From: an uncultured Phycisphaerales bacterium
GTDB taxonomy: Bacteria > Planctomycetota > Phycisphaerae > Sedimentisphaerales > Anaerobacaceae
Direction: 5' to 3'
Length of the DNA stretch: 64,000 nt
NCBI GenBank assembly: GCA_903857265.1
Contig: CAIODZ010000022.1
Location: 140,337 to 204,336 of the forward strand
The translations under genes were made by a program, and so were the position numbers. Shown piece by piece: positions 17,888 to 26,265 of this stretch (position 1 is the stretch's first letter; each line of letters starts with the position of its first letter). Below the pieces are notes generated by a model. That model was not told where the DNA came from. It worked only from the letters and a program-made list of their open reading frames with translations, and searched no databases.

Positions 17888-19261
17888 TCAAGGCAAAAAA
17901 CAAGATTTAATAAACTCAATATAAACGCCAAGGCTTATTTTTGAAACTTCAGCTTTTCGGGTTTCAAATCTATAACAAACTTCTTCCACTTTTGTCCCAC
18001 AAGGTAAACATTTTAACAAATCGAACACTATCTTGTAACCTTTTAACCGAAAACGATGCCTTTTAAGTTTATCGGAAATACTTTCACGACAGAAAGCGGA
18101 CTCACATCCAAAATAACCGCCCAAAATATCATAGTTCAAATAATTTTTACCTCTCAATAACAACGAAATCTTCCCTAAAACACTGCCCGCAGAAGAAATC
18201 AACCTTCGCGATAAACTCCATTCCTCTTCTATTTCGATGCGGGATGCTATAACAAATTTGCCGCATAATCTCAGAACATTAACAATCTCTTCTATCTTCT
18301 TACAAGGATGCTGGCCGTCCGCATCCATAACGACAAAATATTTTGTTTTTACCAAATCAATGGCAGCAAGAACGCTCGCGGTTAAACCGTGAACAGGCTC
18401 TTTGGAACGGTCGAGAAAAACAAGATTTTCATAGCCAATATTCAAAACCGCTTGTTTTGTAGTATCTCTGGAGCCGTCATCAGCTACTATGATGCGACAG
18501 TCCTTGTACCTGCCGATTATGCCGCCCACCACGTTCTTGATGTTCCGTTCCTCGTTCAGCGTGGGCAGTATGACCGTTGTGTCCTCATATGACGATGAAT
18601 CTGTGATCTCACCGTCCTTCCTGGCGCACGCGAATATCGTGAACCTTCGCATATCGAAAATGAACTCCACCGTGAAGCCATGCTTCTTCAGCACGCCTCT
18701 GATGTCATCCGGCGAGAAGTGCTGCACATGCCCGCATCTCGCCCGGTAGTATGCCTTCCGCAGGACGTACCCCTGCAATATCACCTGCATGAAGAACAGC
18801 GGCCGCCACATGCTCATCACGGTATCGTAAGGCACTGAAATGATGAAATGCCCACCCTTCTTCAACATGCGGTGGGCCTCGGCCACCACTATCTCGTAGT
18901 CCGCCAGGTGCTCCAGGAACTCGAACGCCGTTACTATTTCAAACGATTCGTCCGGCATCCCACTGGCCCCTGCGTCCGCTACTTTGTAGTCGTACAGCCG
19001 CCGATGCCGCTTTGCTCGCTCCATCAGGTTCTGATTGGCGTCAATGCCGAACACCGGCAGTTCGTCGAGGTTCCAGTCGCAGCTTCCACACCCCAAGTCC
19101 GCTATCTTCTGCCCCGACCGGTACTTGCTCTTCACAAGCGAATTCGCTATCCGGTACCGGTTCAGGTGGAACCACTTCCTCAGAGGATTCCGCGACACAG
19201 TCTGTTTGCAGTAAAAATCCTCTTCGATTTCCTCGTATCCGATGTGCTGGTTTAGGTTCAT
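17888..19261 (-). CDS. Fusion of SAM methyltransferase and GT2 glycosyltransferase
   Basis: The 457-residue protein has an N-terminal class I methyltransferase (about 1-205; IADLGCGSCDWNLDELPVFG, FEIVTAFEFLEHLADYE, GGHFIISVPYDTV) and a C-terminal GT-A glycosyltransferase family 2 domain starting near 228 (DTTVILPTLNEERNI, RIIVADDGSRDTT, FVVMDADGQHP with the DxD metal site). The GT2 part resembles dolichol-phosphate mannose synthase-like enzymes. GC content drops sharply inside the GT2 domain near base 18,480, so the gene may be chimeric. No membrane segment is evident in the C-terminal part. Confidence 0.8.
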   Translation of the reverse strand: MNLNQHIGYEEIEEDFYCKQTVSRNPLRKWFHLNRYRIANSLVKSKYRSGQKIADLGCGSCDWNLDELPVFGIDANQNLMERAKRHRRLYDYKVADAGASGMPDESFEIVTAFEFLEHLADYEIVVAEAHRMLKKGGHFIISVPYDTVMSMWRPLFFMQVILQGYVLRKAYYRARCGHVQHFSPDDIRGVLKKHGFTVEFIFDMRRFTIFACARKDGEITDSSSYEDTTVILPTLNEERNIKNVVGGIIGRYKDCRIIVADDGSRDTTKQAVLNIGYENLVFLDRSKEPVHGLTASVLAAIDLVKTKYFVVMDADGQHPCKKIEEIVNVLRLCGKFVIASRIEIEEEWSLSRRLISSAGSVLGKISLLLRGKNYLNYDILGGYFGCESAFCRESISDKLKRHRFRLKGYKIVFDLLKCLPCGTKVEEVCYRFETRKAEVSKISLGVYIEFIKSCFLP

Positions 19262-19493
19262 CTATCGTCCCTCAAAATGGGTCTGCATCGAACGCAAATC
19301 CAATCGCCATTTCTATTATCGCATCGACCGAGCCGTCGACCTTTCGCGACACCTTCATACCCGACGTGAAAAACACCAGAAAAACAGTATTTTGGGATAC
19401 CATCTGCCCGCCTGTTTTCAATTCTTTCATTTTCTCCTTTTCGCCCGGTTCGGGGCAATATACCCGCCCCGGATAAATAATGCGATGAAAGAA

Positions 19494-19564
19494 CTGGGGT
19501 ACTAGGATTCGGACCTAGACTAACTGATCCAGAGTCAGTTGTGCTACCATTACACTATACCCCA
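19494..19564 (-). tRNA. tRNA-Gln (anticodon CTG)
   Basis: The minus strand forms a 71-nt cloverleaf: acceptor TGGGGTA/TACCCCA, anticodon arm ACTGA-CTCTGGA-TCAGT and a TTC-type T arm. CCA is not encoded. It is transcribed toward the AT-rich glycan genes that follow its 3' end. Confidence 0.95.
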
Positions 19565-19573
19565 ATAAAAGTA

Positions 19574-19603
19574 TTGACCGCAGGTGCGCATCTAATTTAC
19601 ACT
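19574..19603 (+). promoter_or_regulatory. Promoter giving a leaderless marC transcript
   Basis: TTGACC (19574-19579), 18 bp, TACACT (19598-19603), then seven bases and the ATG at 19611. No ribosome binding site is present. Confidence 0.6.
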
Positions 19604-19610
19604 GATTGCT

Positions 19611-20240
19611 ATGGATTTGCAACTATTTTCAAACGACATCAAAAACGCAACAGATGTTCTCAGGAACATCCTGCTGTCGTTCATACCTTTGTTCGTGGCG
19701 GTGGACGCAATCGGGGTGCTGCCGATATTTGTGTCGCTGACGGACGGCCTTGACAAACAGCAAAAAAACAAAATCATAGTCCAGTCGATGGTAACTGCCT
19801 TTTTGTTAGCGGTCAGCTTTATCCTCGTCGGCAAACTGGTATTTAAGCTGCTTGGTATCTCAATCGGGGATTTTATGGTCGCAGGCGGCGCGCTGCTTTT
19901 CTGCATAGCAATCATAGACCTTGTGAGTCATACCAAAGAAAGGCGTATTCCTGTCAAAGACCTCGGGGCTGTGCCAATAGGCACCCCATTGATTGTGGGG
20001 CCGGCGGTTCTGACAACATCGCTCGTTATAATTTCCGAATATGGTTTGCTGCCTACCATCATCGCGGTGATTGGGAACATTCTTTTCGCAGGTCTTATTT
20101 TTGGCGGCTCATACTGGCTGATAAAAGTTCTTGGCGAGGCAGGAACGAAGGCACTTTCAAAGATTATGAGCTTGCTTCTGGCGGCGATTGCGGTGATGCT
20201 GATGAGAAAGGGCATCATGCTGTTTATAGGTCATACCTAA
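19611..20240 (+). CDS. MarC/UPF0056-family membrane protein
   Basis: The 209-residue protein has six hydrophobic segments. It begins with a soluble stretch and then IPLFVAVDAIGVLPIFVSLTDG, the family's hallmark Asp in the first membrane helix, and later DFMVAGGALLFCIAIIDLV and AVPIGTPLIVGPAVLTTSLV. MarC proteins are inner-membrane proteins of uncertain function, despite the name. The gene has a promoter whose start point should fall at the ATG. It stands alone between tRNA-Gln and the deacetylase gene. Confidence 0.85.
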   Translation: MDLQLFSNDIKNATDVLRNILLSFIPLFVAVDAIGVLPIFVSLTDGLDKQQKNKIIVQSMVTAFLLAVSFILVGKLVFKLLGISIGDFMVAGGALLFCIAIIDLVSHTKERRIPVKDLGAVPIGTPLIVGPAVLTTSLVIISEYGLLPTIIAVIGNILFAGLIFGGSYWLIKVLGEAGTKALSKIMSLLLAAIAVMLMRKGIMLFIGHT

Positions 20241-20342
20241 CGAGCAATCAGGTATTGACGAACATATCGTGATTTAAGATGATATTGCCAATCCATCCTT
20301 CGCCCATTAGGGGTTACGGAGGACGGGCCGGAGACAGATACT

Positions 20343-20990
20343 ATGGCGCTTTCAAAAGCAGGACAATCGTGGGAATTCAGTAACTGTCTGTTAATTGTTG
20401 CTCATCCAGATGATGAAATACTGTGGGCGGGCGGGCTGATGCTGCTGCACCCGCAGACACGCTGGACAGTCATAACGCTTTGCAGAAAAAGCGACCCCGA
20501 CCGCTCCGCCAAATTCAATCGTGTAATGGAATTTCTCGGTGCCAAAGGTGTTATGGGCAACCTTGACGACAGCCCGGAACAAAAGCCACTTGCTGAAAAG
20601 GAAATCAGAAAAACAATTCAGGGGCTGCTACCTATGGATAAATTCGACCTGATTCTTACGCACAGCCGATGGGGCGAATACACCAGGCATTTGAGACATG
20701 AGGAGGTAAGCAGAGCCGTCCTGTCATTGCACACAACGGGCGAGCTTCCGAGCAAATTGATATGGATGTTCGCATATGAGGACGGGGGCGGCAAATACCT
20801 GCCGAAACCCAGCCGGGACGCAGATATACAGATTTGGCTGCCCGACCCAATCTGGCAGGAGAAATACAGAATCATTACAGAACTGTATGGTTTTGCAGCC
20901 GACAGCTTCGAGGCAAAATGCTGCCCGAAACAGGAAGGGTTCTGGCAATTCGGCACAACCGTAACGCCCAATCGAGGAGAAAAAAAATGA
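20343..20990 (+). CDS. PIG-L/LmbE-family N-acetylglucosamine deacetylase-like protein
   Basis: The 215-residue protein has the zinc-site motif LLIVAHPDDEILWAGG near residues 18-33 and a later THSRWGEYTRHLRHEEVS providing further ligands (Arg/His region). Such enzymes remove N-acetyl groups from GlcNAc moieties of glycans or small thiols such as mycothiol and bacillithiol. It overlaps the following glycosyltransferase by ATGA. A GlcNAc glycoside made by the next gene and deacetylated here would fit, but the substrate is an inference. GGAGA precedes the ATG. Confidence 0.85.
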   Translation: MALSKAGQSWEFSNCLLIVAHPDDEILWAGGLMLLHPQTRWTVITLCRKSDPDRSAKFNRVMEFLGAKGVMGNLDDSPEQKPLAEKEIRKTIQGLLPMDKFDLILTHSRWGEYTRHLRHEEVSRAVLSLHTTGELPSKLIWMFAYEDGGGKYLPKPSRDADIQIWLPDPIWQEKYRIITELYGFAADSFEAKCCPKQEGFWQFGTTVTPNRGEKK

Positions 20991-22129
20991 AGGTACTGCT
21001 GCTTTATGATTATCCTCCTTCGCCCGCGGGTCTGGCAACACAGGGGCATTTGCTGCACCGGGGCCTGACTGAGCTTGGCGTGGACGTGCATTCGGTGAAT
21101 TTTGAATCGGCACAGGAAAAGGAATGGTATTACCGCTGGTTCGAGCCGGATATTGTTGTGGGCGTGGGATACTGGGGGCATACGCCTAATTTAGTGCTTC
21201 ACCCGCAAAGGTATGGCGTTCAGCCCGTGCCGTGGTTGGTCGCGGATGGCTATATGGGCGACTATCACGAGATACTTGAAAAACTGCCTTTGATACTGGT
21301 AACCAGCAATTGGGTGAAAAGCGTTTATATTCGCGACGGCCTGAGCGGCAAGAATATTGAGGTTCTGCCCGTCGGCTGCGATACCGATGCCTTCATACCA
21401 CGAGACAAGAATGACCTGAAGGTTGTGGCGGTTCGCGAATCGCTCGGCGTTGCGCCCGACCAGATAATGATTATGACCATTGGCGGCGATGCAACATCAA
21501 AAGGCGCGCAGGAGGTTATGCAGGCGCTTGCCCTGATTGATACAAAGGCGCCTGACTGGAAATATGTCTGCAAGGTCTGGCCCCAGCCGAGAACTGAAAA
21601 GCAGAATGATATCGATATGCAACTGGCAATCGATCTGGGAATCGAAAAAAACGTTATATATACGACGAACGTTACGAGCCGGAATTTTATGCCCTATCTT
21701 CTGGCTGCCTGTGATATTTACGCGGCGCCATCCCGGCTGGAAGGATTCGGTATGATTCAGGTTGAGGCGGGTGCCTGCGGTAAGCCGGTAATAGGCATCA
21801 AAGCAATGGGACTGCTCGATACTATCGTTGACGGCGAAACCGGCTTTCTGGCGGAGGTCTCAACCGAAATCCGGCTCAGGGAAACAATTCTCAATGACGA
21901 ATCAGGGCACAAAATAAGCCGTAAAGTGGTCTTCAAAGAGCCACGAATCGTCGATTACAGGGCCAGTGTACACGACATCGCTAAATACCTGATGGAGCTG
22001 ATGACCAACGCAAAACTAAGAAAGAAAATGGGCAAGGCGGGCAGACGGCGGGTGGTCGAGAAATTCGATTATCGCGTAGTCGCCAAAAGATTCGTCGAGA
22101 TAATCTCAAAGCGACTGGAAATTTCGTAA
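20987..22129 (+). CDS. Glycosyltransferase family 4 (GT-B) protein
   Basis: The 380-residue GT-B enzyme begins MKVLLLYDYPPSPAGLATQG at ATG 20987; the longer open frame back to 20834 overlaps the deacetylase and is rejected. The start is coupled to the deacetylase by ATGA and has AGGAG just upstream. The C-terminal domain holds SRLEGFGMIQVEAGACGKPVIG, the nucleotide-sugar donor-binding run of GT4 enzymes. The N-terminal half contains the acceptor site. The pair with PIG-L recalls bacillithiol/mycothiol-like pathways, but the third gene (invertase-like) does not fit those. Confidence 0.85.
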   Translation: MKVLLLYDYPPSPAGLATQGHLLHRGLTELGVDVHSVNFESAQEKEWYYRWFEPDIVVGVGYWGHTPNLVLHPQRYGVQPVPWLVADGYMGDYHEILEKLPLILVTSNWVKSVYIRDGLSGKNIEVLPVGCDTDAFIPRDKNDLKVVAVRESLGVAPDQIMIMTIGGDATSKGAQEVMQALALIDTKAPDWKYVCKVWPQPRTEKQNDIDMQLAIDLGIEKNVIYTTNVTSRNFMPYLLAACDIYAAPSRLEGFGMIQVEAGACGKPVIGIKAMGLLDTIVDGETGFLAEVSTEIRLRETILNDESGHKISRKVVFKEPRIVDYRASVHDIAKYLMELMTNAKLRKKMGKAGRRRVVEKFDYRVVAKRFVEIISKRLEIS

Positions 22130-22130
22130 C

Positions 22131-23306
22131 GTGAATAAATCTGATAAATCGCTGGTTACCAGAGCAAAAGAGGCAGCGATGAAAGTCCTGCTTCACAACG
22201 CTCACGGCCCCTACAAGGGTCTGCCTCGAACAGCCGGCTGGGGCTACCCGGAACCATACACACGCGATCTGATGGTGTCGTCGCTGGGTATTCTGTTGAC
22301 GAGAAACACCAAGTTAATAAAGTCCCTGCAAAAGACGCTTGAAACCATCGCTCGCAATCAAAGTCCGCAGGGGCATATCCCGTCATTAGTTCACGACCGC
22401 GAAGACCGCGGGTCAAGCGACTGTACTCCCCTGTTTTTGATAGCCGTCGCCCTGTTCAGGCGGGTAACGGGAAAGAAAATTTTTCTCGAGCAGACAATCC
22501 GTAAGGCAATGGTTTGGATGGAACATCAAAGCCCCACAAACCGCGTTCTCGTAGCTCAACTGCCGACAAGCGACTGGCGTGATGAGCAATGGGTTCTTGG
22601 ATACGGGTTGTATGTGAATACCCTTGTGTATGCTTATCTGCATTTGTTCGGGCAGCACAAGCGAGCGGCAGAACTCAAAGAACAAATGGGGCAATTTTTC
22701 GTGCGCGGCGACAGACAAAACAGGCACATACACGAAGGTCTTGTGTTGCCGAATAAGCCGTACTATGCTTTGTGGGCTTACAAGATTTACAGAAGCGAAC
22801 GCTTTGACCTGTTAGGCAACAGTATTGCGATTCTTACGGGGCTGGCATCGACCTCAAGGGCGAGAAGAATAATATCGTGGGTCGAGGCGGAATGCCGGTC
22901 AATGAGAAAAAACGGCGAACTGGCGGTGAATCTGCCGCCGAATTTTTTCCCGTATATCAGGCCAGGAAACCCTGACTGGGTTGCCCGATACGCAAAATAC
23001 AACAAGCCGGGGGACTACCATAACGGGGGGATATGGCCTTTTGTTTGCGGGTTTTATGTTGCAGCACTTGTGGCGGCAGGCCAATATGAGCTTGCCGAGA
23101 AGAAACTCCTGGCGTTGACGGAACTTGTGAGGCCTGCCCGCAAGGCAAAGGTTGAGTTTGGATTTAACGAATGGTTCAAGGCACAAGACGGCATACCCCG
23201 AGGCGAGGACTGGCAAAGCTGGTCGGCTGCGATGTACTTTTACGCAGCCCAGTGCGTAGAGCAAAAACGAACGCCTTTTTTTGACCGGATTCGGCAGTTC
23301 GCCTGA
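22131..23306 (+). CDS. GH100-like (alkaline/neutral invertase-related) protein
   Basis: The 391-residue protein has the alpha/alpha-barrel patterns of GH100 enzymes: WGYPEPYTRDLMVSSLG near the N-terminus with a conserved Asp, SDWRDEQWVLGYG, PGDYHNGGIWPFVCGFYVAA and GEDWQSWSAAMYFYAAQC near the C-terminus. Classic GH100 enzymes split sucrose. The length is slightly shorter than plant invertases. The start GTG at 22131 lies one base after the glycosyltransferase stop; an ATG at 22179 is an alternative. As the third gene of an operon with a deacetylase and a GT4, it may act on an intracellular glycoside other than sucrose. Confidence 0.75.
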   Translation: MNKSDKSLVTRAKEAAMKVLLHNAHGPYKGLPRTAGWGYPEPYTRDLMVSSLGILLTRNTKLIKSLQKTLETIARNQSPQGHIPSLVHDREDRGSSDCTPLFLIAVALFRRVTGKKIFLEQTIRKAMVWMEHQSPTNRVLVAQLPTSDWRDEQWVLGYGLYVNTLVYAYLHLFGQHKRAAELKEQMGQFFVRGDRQNRHIHEGLVLPNKPYYALWAYKIYRSERFDLLGNSIAILTGLASTSRARRIISWVEAECRSMRKNGELAVNLPPNFFPYIRPGNPDWVARYAKYNKPGDYHNGGIWPFVCGFYVAALVAAGQYELAEKKLLALTELVRPARKAKVEFGFNEWFKAQDGIPRGEDWQSWSAAMYFYAAQCVEQKRTPFFDRIRQFA

Positions 23307-23329
23307 AAATAATCCCTGTGCCCTTTCGA

Positions 23330-23358
23330 TTGACAGATATTTCCTGACCAGCTAACCT
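23330..23358 (+). promoter_or_regulatory. Promoter giving a leaderless lipoprotein transcript
   Basis: TTGACA (23330-23335), 17 bp, TAACCT (23353-23358), six bases, then ATG at 23365. No Shine-Dalgarno sequence precedes the ATG. Confidence 0.65.
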
Positions 23359-23364
23359 ATACTT

Positions 23365-24219
23365 ATGGCTCGTCTGTTACAAATCTTGTTTGTCTGCTCG
23401 GTTGTAATGCTGCCTGCCGGCTGCGACAACGCTCAGAAGAAGTCGGAGACCGAAGGCATTAAAATAGGCGACCTTGCGCCGACCGGCAAGCGTGTTCAAC
23501 CACAAGTTCTGCGAACTATCGATATCGAAATCGTAACTTATGAGCTGCCTGTGGGTAACATTGCATCAATGGAAGACATCTGGCGGATGCTGAAACCGGG
23601 GACACTGCGATACGACGACCTCGACGGTTTTGCGGCAAACGGGTTGCGAGCCGCTATGGGCAATTTCGCCGCGTTTGATAGAGTTACCGCAATGTTAAAA
23701 ACCGCAAACGCGAAGAAACTGCCCACAATCTCGCTGTTAATGTCGGGCAACCAGCCGGAAACGGTCAATATCGCCAGAATGCCGCACAAGACCATTTCCT
23801 ACATAGCTCAGCGTGGCGTCGTCAAAAACGCAGATGTCGGGCCTGGAATTGCCGGGCTACAGATACTACCGAGACAAATCGCCAGCAATCCAATTCCACC
23901 CAGGACAAGCAAGCCGCCTGAATCCTACGTTGAGGTACAGGCGAACAGGCCGCAGCAATTAGCAAGCATCCAGATAACGCCTGTAATTCTTTCCTCGACC
24001 GAAGGCGCTGCGCCTGCGCTAGCTGAACGAATCAGGCAAAACGACTTACGAATTTACTCAGCGGGATTTTCCACGAAGATGAATCCGGGCGATTTTGTCC
24101 TGCTAAGCCCGCGAGAATACAATCCGGATGAAACCACGGCGGCGGGCCGATTCTTTACCAAAAGCGGGCTCAAGCCGGTCATTACGGTTTATTTGCTGGT
24201 CTGCGTATCGATTTTTTAG
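23365..24219 (+). CDS. Predicted lipoprotein of unknown function
   Basis: The 284-residue protein starts with a lipoprotein signal (RLLQILFVCSVVMLPAGC) whose lipobox LPAGC places the lipid-modified Cys at residue 20. After a short charged linker comes a globular domain with strands and helices (VLRTIDIEIVTYELPVGNIA, ILPRQIASNPIPP, YVEVQANRPQQLASIQI). The C-terminus is hydrophobic (PVITVYLLVCVSIF), perhaps a second membrane contact. No family is recognised. It is followed after two bases by a DUF362 gene, so the two may work together. Confidence 0.7.
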   Translation: MARLLQILFVCSVVMLPAGCDNAQKKSETEGIKIGDLAPTGKRVQPQVLRTIDIEIVTYELPVGNIASMEDIWRMLKPGTLRYDDLDGFAANGLRAAMGNFAAFDRVTAMLKTANAKKLPTISLLMSGNQPETVNIARMPHKTISYIAQRGVVKNADVGPGIAGLQILPRQIASNPIPPRTSKPPESYVEVQANRPQQLASIQITPVILSSTEGAAPALAERIRQNDLRIYSAGFSTKMNPGDFVLLSPREYNPDETTAAGRFFTKSGLKPVITVYLLVCVSIF

Positions 24220-24221
24220 TC

Positions 24222-25184
24222 ATGCCGATAAAACCGATAGTAGCGCTGACACACTGCACCGAATACAGAGAACCTGTTGTTGCCGAGGCAATCGCCAGAC
24301 AATTCGAACTTCTGGGCGGAATCGGACGATTCGTGAAAAGAAACGACAGCGTCCTTCTGAAGCCAAACTTTATTGCCCCGAAGCCCCGTCATTGCGCCAC
24401 ACAAACCGACCCCGCGGTCATAATAGAAACCGCCAGGATACTTAAGGATTTGGGGGCAAAGCCATTTGTCGGCGATTCGCCGGCGTGGGGAGATGTTTTT
24501 AAATGCGTCAACGTACTGGGACTCGAAGAGCCGCTGAAGAAACTGGGTGTCCCCGTCAGGCAGTTAGATAAGCCGGTAAAACGTCAGATAGCCGGCGTCG
24601 ATGTCGGTATAAGCTCGGTTGCCCTTGATGCCGATAAAATTATCAACCTGCCGAAATTCAAGGCGCATCAGCAGCTTGTGGCAACATTCGCAGTAAAGAA
24701 TATGTTCGGCTGTGTAAGCGGCAAGTGGAAGGCGTACTGGCATTTCGCAAAAGGCGGCAATGAAAAGAAATTCTGCAAGTTGCTCATCGAAATATACAAA
24801 CTATTAAACCCCGCCCTGACCATTATCGACGGCATAATCGCGATGGACGGCCCGGGGCCAATCAGCGGCAGAGCAAAGCCGCTGGGCTGGATAATCGGAG
24901 GAACAGAGCCGATTGCCTGTGAAATAGTATGCAGCAAACTGATAAATTTATCGCCGGAATCACTGCCCATAGTCAAAGCCGCAAAACAAATCGGTTTCGG
25001 CTCGACAGGGCTCGCTGCAGGTGGCTGTGCAAATTTTGACGATATCGAAATCGCAGGCGACACATTCCCTAAAACCGTCTGCACCGACTTTGTATTAGCC
25101 AAGCCGATTCCAATCAGATTTTCGCTGCCTCACGTCTGCAAAAGCGTCTGCAAGCAAATCCTTATGCTCGCCCGTCCACGTTGA
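24222..25184 (+). CDS. DUF362-domain protein
   Basis: The 320-residue DUF362 protein has the domain's landmarks LLKPNFIAPKPRHCATQTDPAVI, GDSPAWGDVF, INLPKFKAHQQLVATFAVKNMFG and IIDGIIAMDGPGPISG. There is no signal peptide or ferredoxin extension, so it is probably cytoplasmic. DUF362 proteins often accompany 4Fe-4S proteins, but their chemistry is unsettled. It follows the lipoprotein gene by two bases, with no ribosome binding site, so translational coupling is likely. A second DUF362 gene (45140) has a Tat signal. Confidence 0.85.
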   Translation: MPIKPIVALTHCTEYREPVVAEAIARQFELLGGIGRFVKRNDSVLLKPNFIAPKPRHCATQTDPAVIIETARILKDLGAKPFVGDSPAWGDVFKCVNVLGLEEPLKKLGVPVRQLDKPVKRQIAGVDVGISSVALDADKIINLPKFKAHQQLVATFAVKNMFGCVSGKWKAYWHFAKGGNEKKFCKLLIEIYKLLNPALTIIDGIIAMDGPGPISGRAKPLGWIIGGTEPIACEIVCSKLINLSPESLPIVKAAKQIGFGSTGLAAGGCANFDDIEIAGDTFPKTVCTDFVLAKPIPIRFSLPHVCKSVCKQILMLARPR

Positions 25185-25209
25185 CAGTCCCCTGCCGTTG
25201 GGCTAATAT
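25181..25209 (+). promoter_or_regulatory. Consensus promoter of tsaD (leaderless)
   Basis: TTGACA (25181-25186), 17 bp, TAATAT (25204-25209), seven bases, ATG at 25217. It overlaps the end of the upstream DUF362 gene. The start point should lie within one base of the ATG. Confidence 0.8.
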
Positions 25210-25216
25210 CCCTTTA

Positions 25217-26254
25217 ATGACCGACAAATCAATTAACATACTGGGTATCGAGACGAGCTGCGATGAGACAGCCGCGGCGGTTGTCGCCGACGGCAAAACC
25301 GTCAAATCATCGATTGTAACCTCTCAGGCCAAACTGCACGAAAAATACGGCGGGGTCGTGCCTGAAATCGCCTCGCGCGCCCATATCGAGAATATATACC
25401 CCGTGATAACCGAGGCGCTCAAAACAGCCAACGTTAGCAAAGAGGATATCGCCGCAATCGCGGTCGCAAACCAGCCGGGGCTGGCTGTCGCACTGGTTGT
25501 GGGCGTAACAGCGGCAAAGACATTGAGCATGGCCTGGAATAAACCATTGATAGCGGTCAATCATCTTCACGCACATCTGCAATCGGCAATGATAGCGGAG
25601 CAGGATTTGCAACTTCCAGCAATTGCGCTGATTGTATCGGGCGGGCATACCTGTCTTTACGAATGCGAATCGCCTCTCGAATTGAAACTGATTGGTCGCT
25701 GTATCGATGACGCAGCGGGCGAGGCGTTCGACAAGGTCGCCACGATTTTGAAACTGCCCTACCCAGGCGGCCCCTCGATTGAAAATGCGGCGCAAACGGG
25801 CAATCCACGCGCGATAGATTTTCCGCGTTCGATGCTGGGGGCGGATTCGCTTGATTTTTCATTCAGCGGCCTGAAGACGGCTGTGCTTTATCACTGCCGG
25901 AGACAGAAAATGAAGGGGCAATCCAAAGTCGATTCGATGAGCAAGCAGGAAATCGCAGATATAGCGGCGTCGTTTCAATCGGCAGTGGTTGACGTGCTGA
26001 TAGAAAAAACCCAAAGGGCAATCGACAATGTAAGGGCAAAGACCGTTTTATTGGGCGGAGGCGTCGCGGCAAACAGCTCATTGCGGGCCGCCCTTGCGAA
26101 GATGTGCGAATCATATACGCCGGCGAAAAAGCTGCTGGTAGCCCCGAAAGCATATTGCACCGACAACGCGGTTATGGTAGCTTCGCTTGCGTATCATAAA
26201 TATAAAGCGGGTCTGTTCGCAGACCTGACGCTTGAACCAAAGGCAAACGGTTAA
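25217..26254 (+). CDS. tsaD: tRNA threonylcarbamoyladenosine transferase
   Basis: TsaD transfers the threonylcarbamoyl group to A37 of ANN-decoding tRNAs and is essential in most bacteria. The 345-residue protein begins ILGIETSCDETAAAVV, has the metal-binding HLHAHLQSA near residue 112, SGGHTCL, and GGVAANSSLRAAL near the C-terminus. Partners tsaB/tsaE are not in this window. The ATG at 25217 is preferred to the in-frame TTG at 25181, which is the -35 box of its own promoter. No ribosome binding site is visible. Confidence 0.96.
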   Translation: MTDKSINILGIETSCDETAAAVVADGKTVKSSIVTSQAKLHEKYGGVVPEIASRAHIENIYPVITEALKTANVSKEDIAAIAVANQPGLAVALVVGVTAAKTLSMAWNKPLIAVNHLHAHLQSAMIAEQDLQLPAIALIVSGGHTCLYECESPLELKLIGRCIDDAAGEAFDKVATILKLPYPGGPSIENAAQTGNPRAIDFPRSMLGADSLDFSFSGLKTAVLYHCRRQKMKGQSKVDSMSKQEIADIAASFQSAVVDVLIEKTQRAIDNVRAKTVLLGGGVAANSSLRAALAKMCESYTPAKKLLVAPKAYCTDNAVMVASLAYHKYKAGLFADLTLEPKANG

Positions 26255-26265
26255 GGAGTAATCAT

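Noticed and set aside
19258..19458. 66-codon minus-strand frame upstream of the methyltransferase-GT2 gene
   Set aside because: It has no ribosome binding site or recognisable domain and overlaps the start of the fusion gene; composition looks intergenic.
19494..19564. attL/attR pair at the tRNA-Gln
   Set aside because: I found no second copy of the tRNA 3' end at the far side of the glycan island and no integrase gene.
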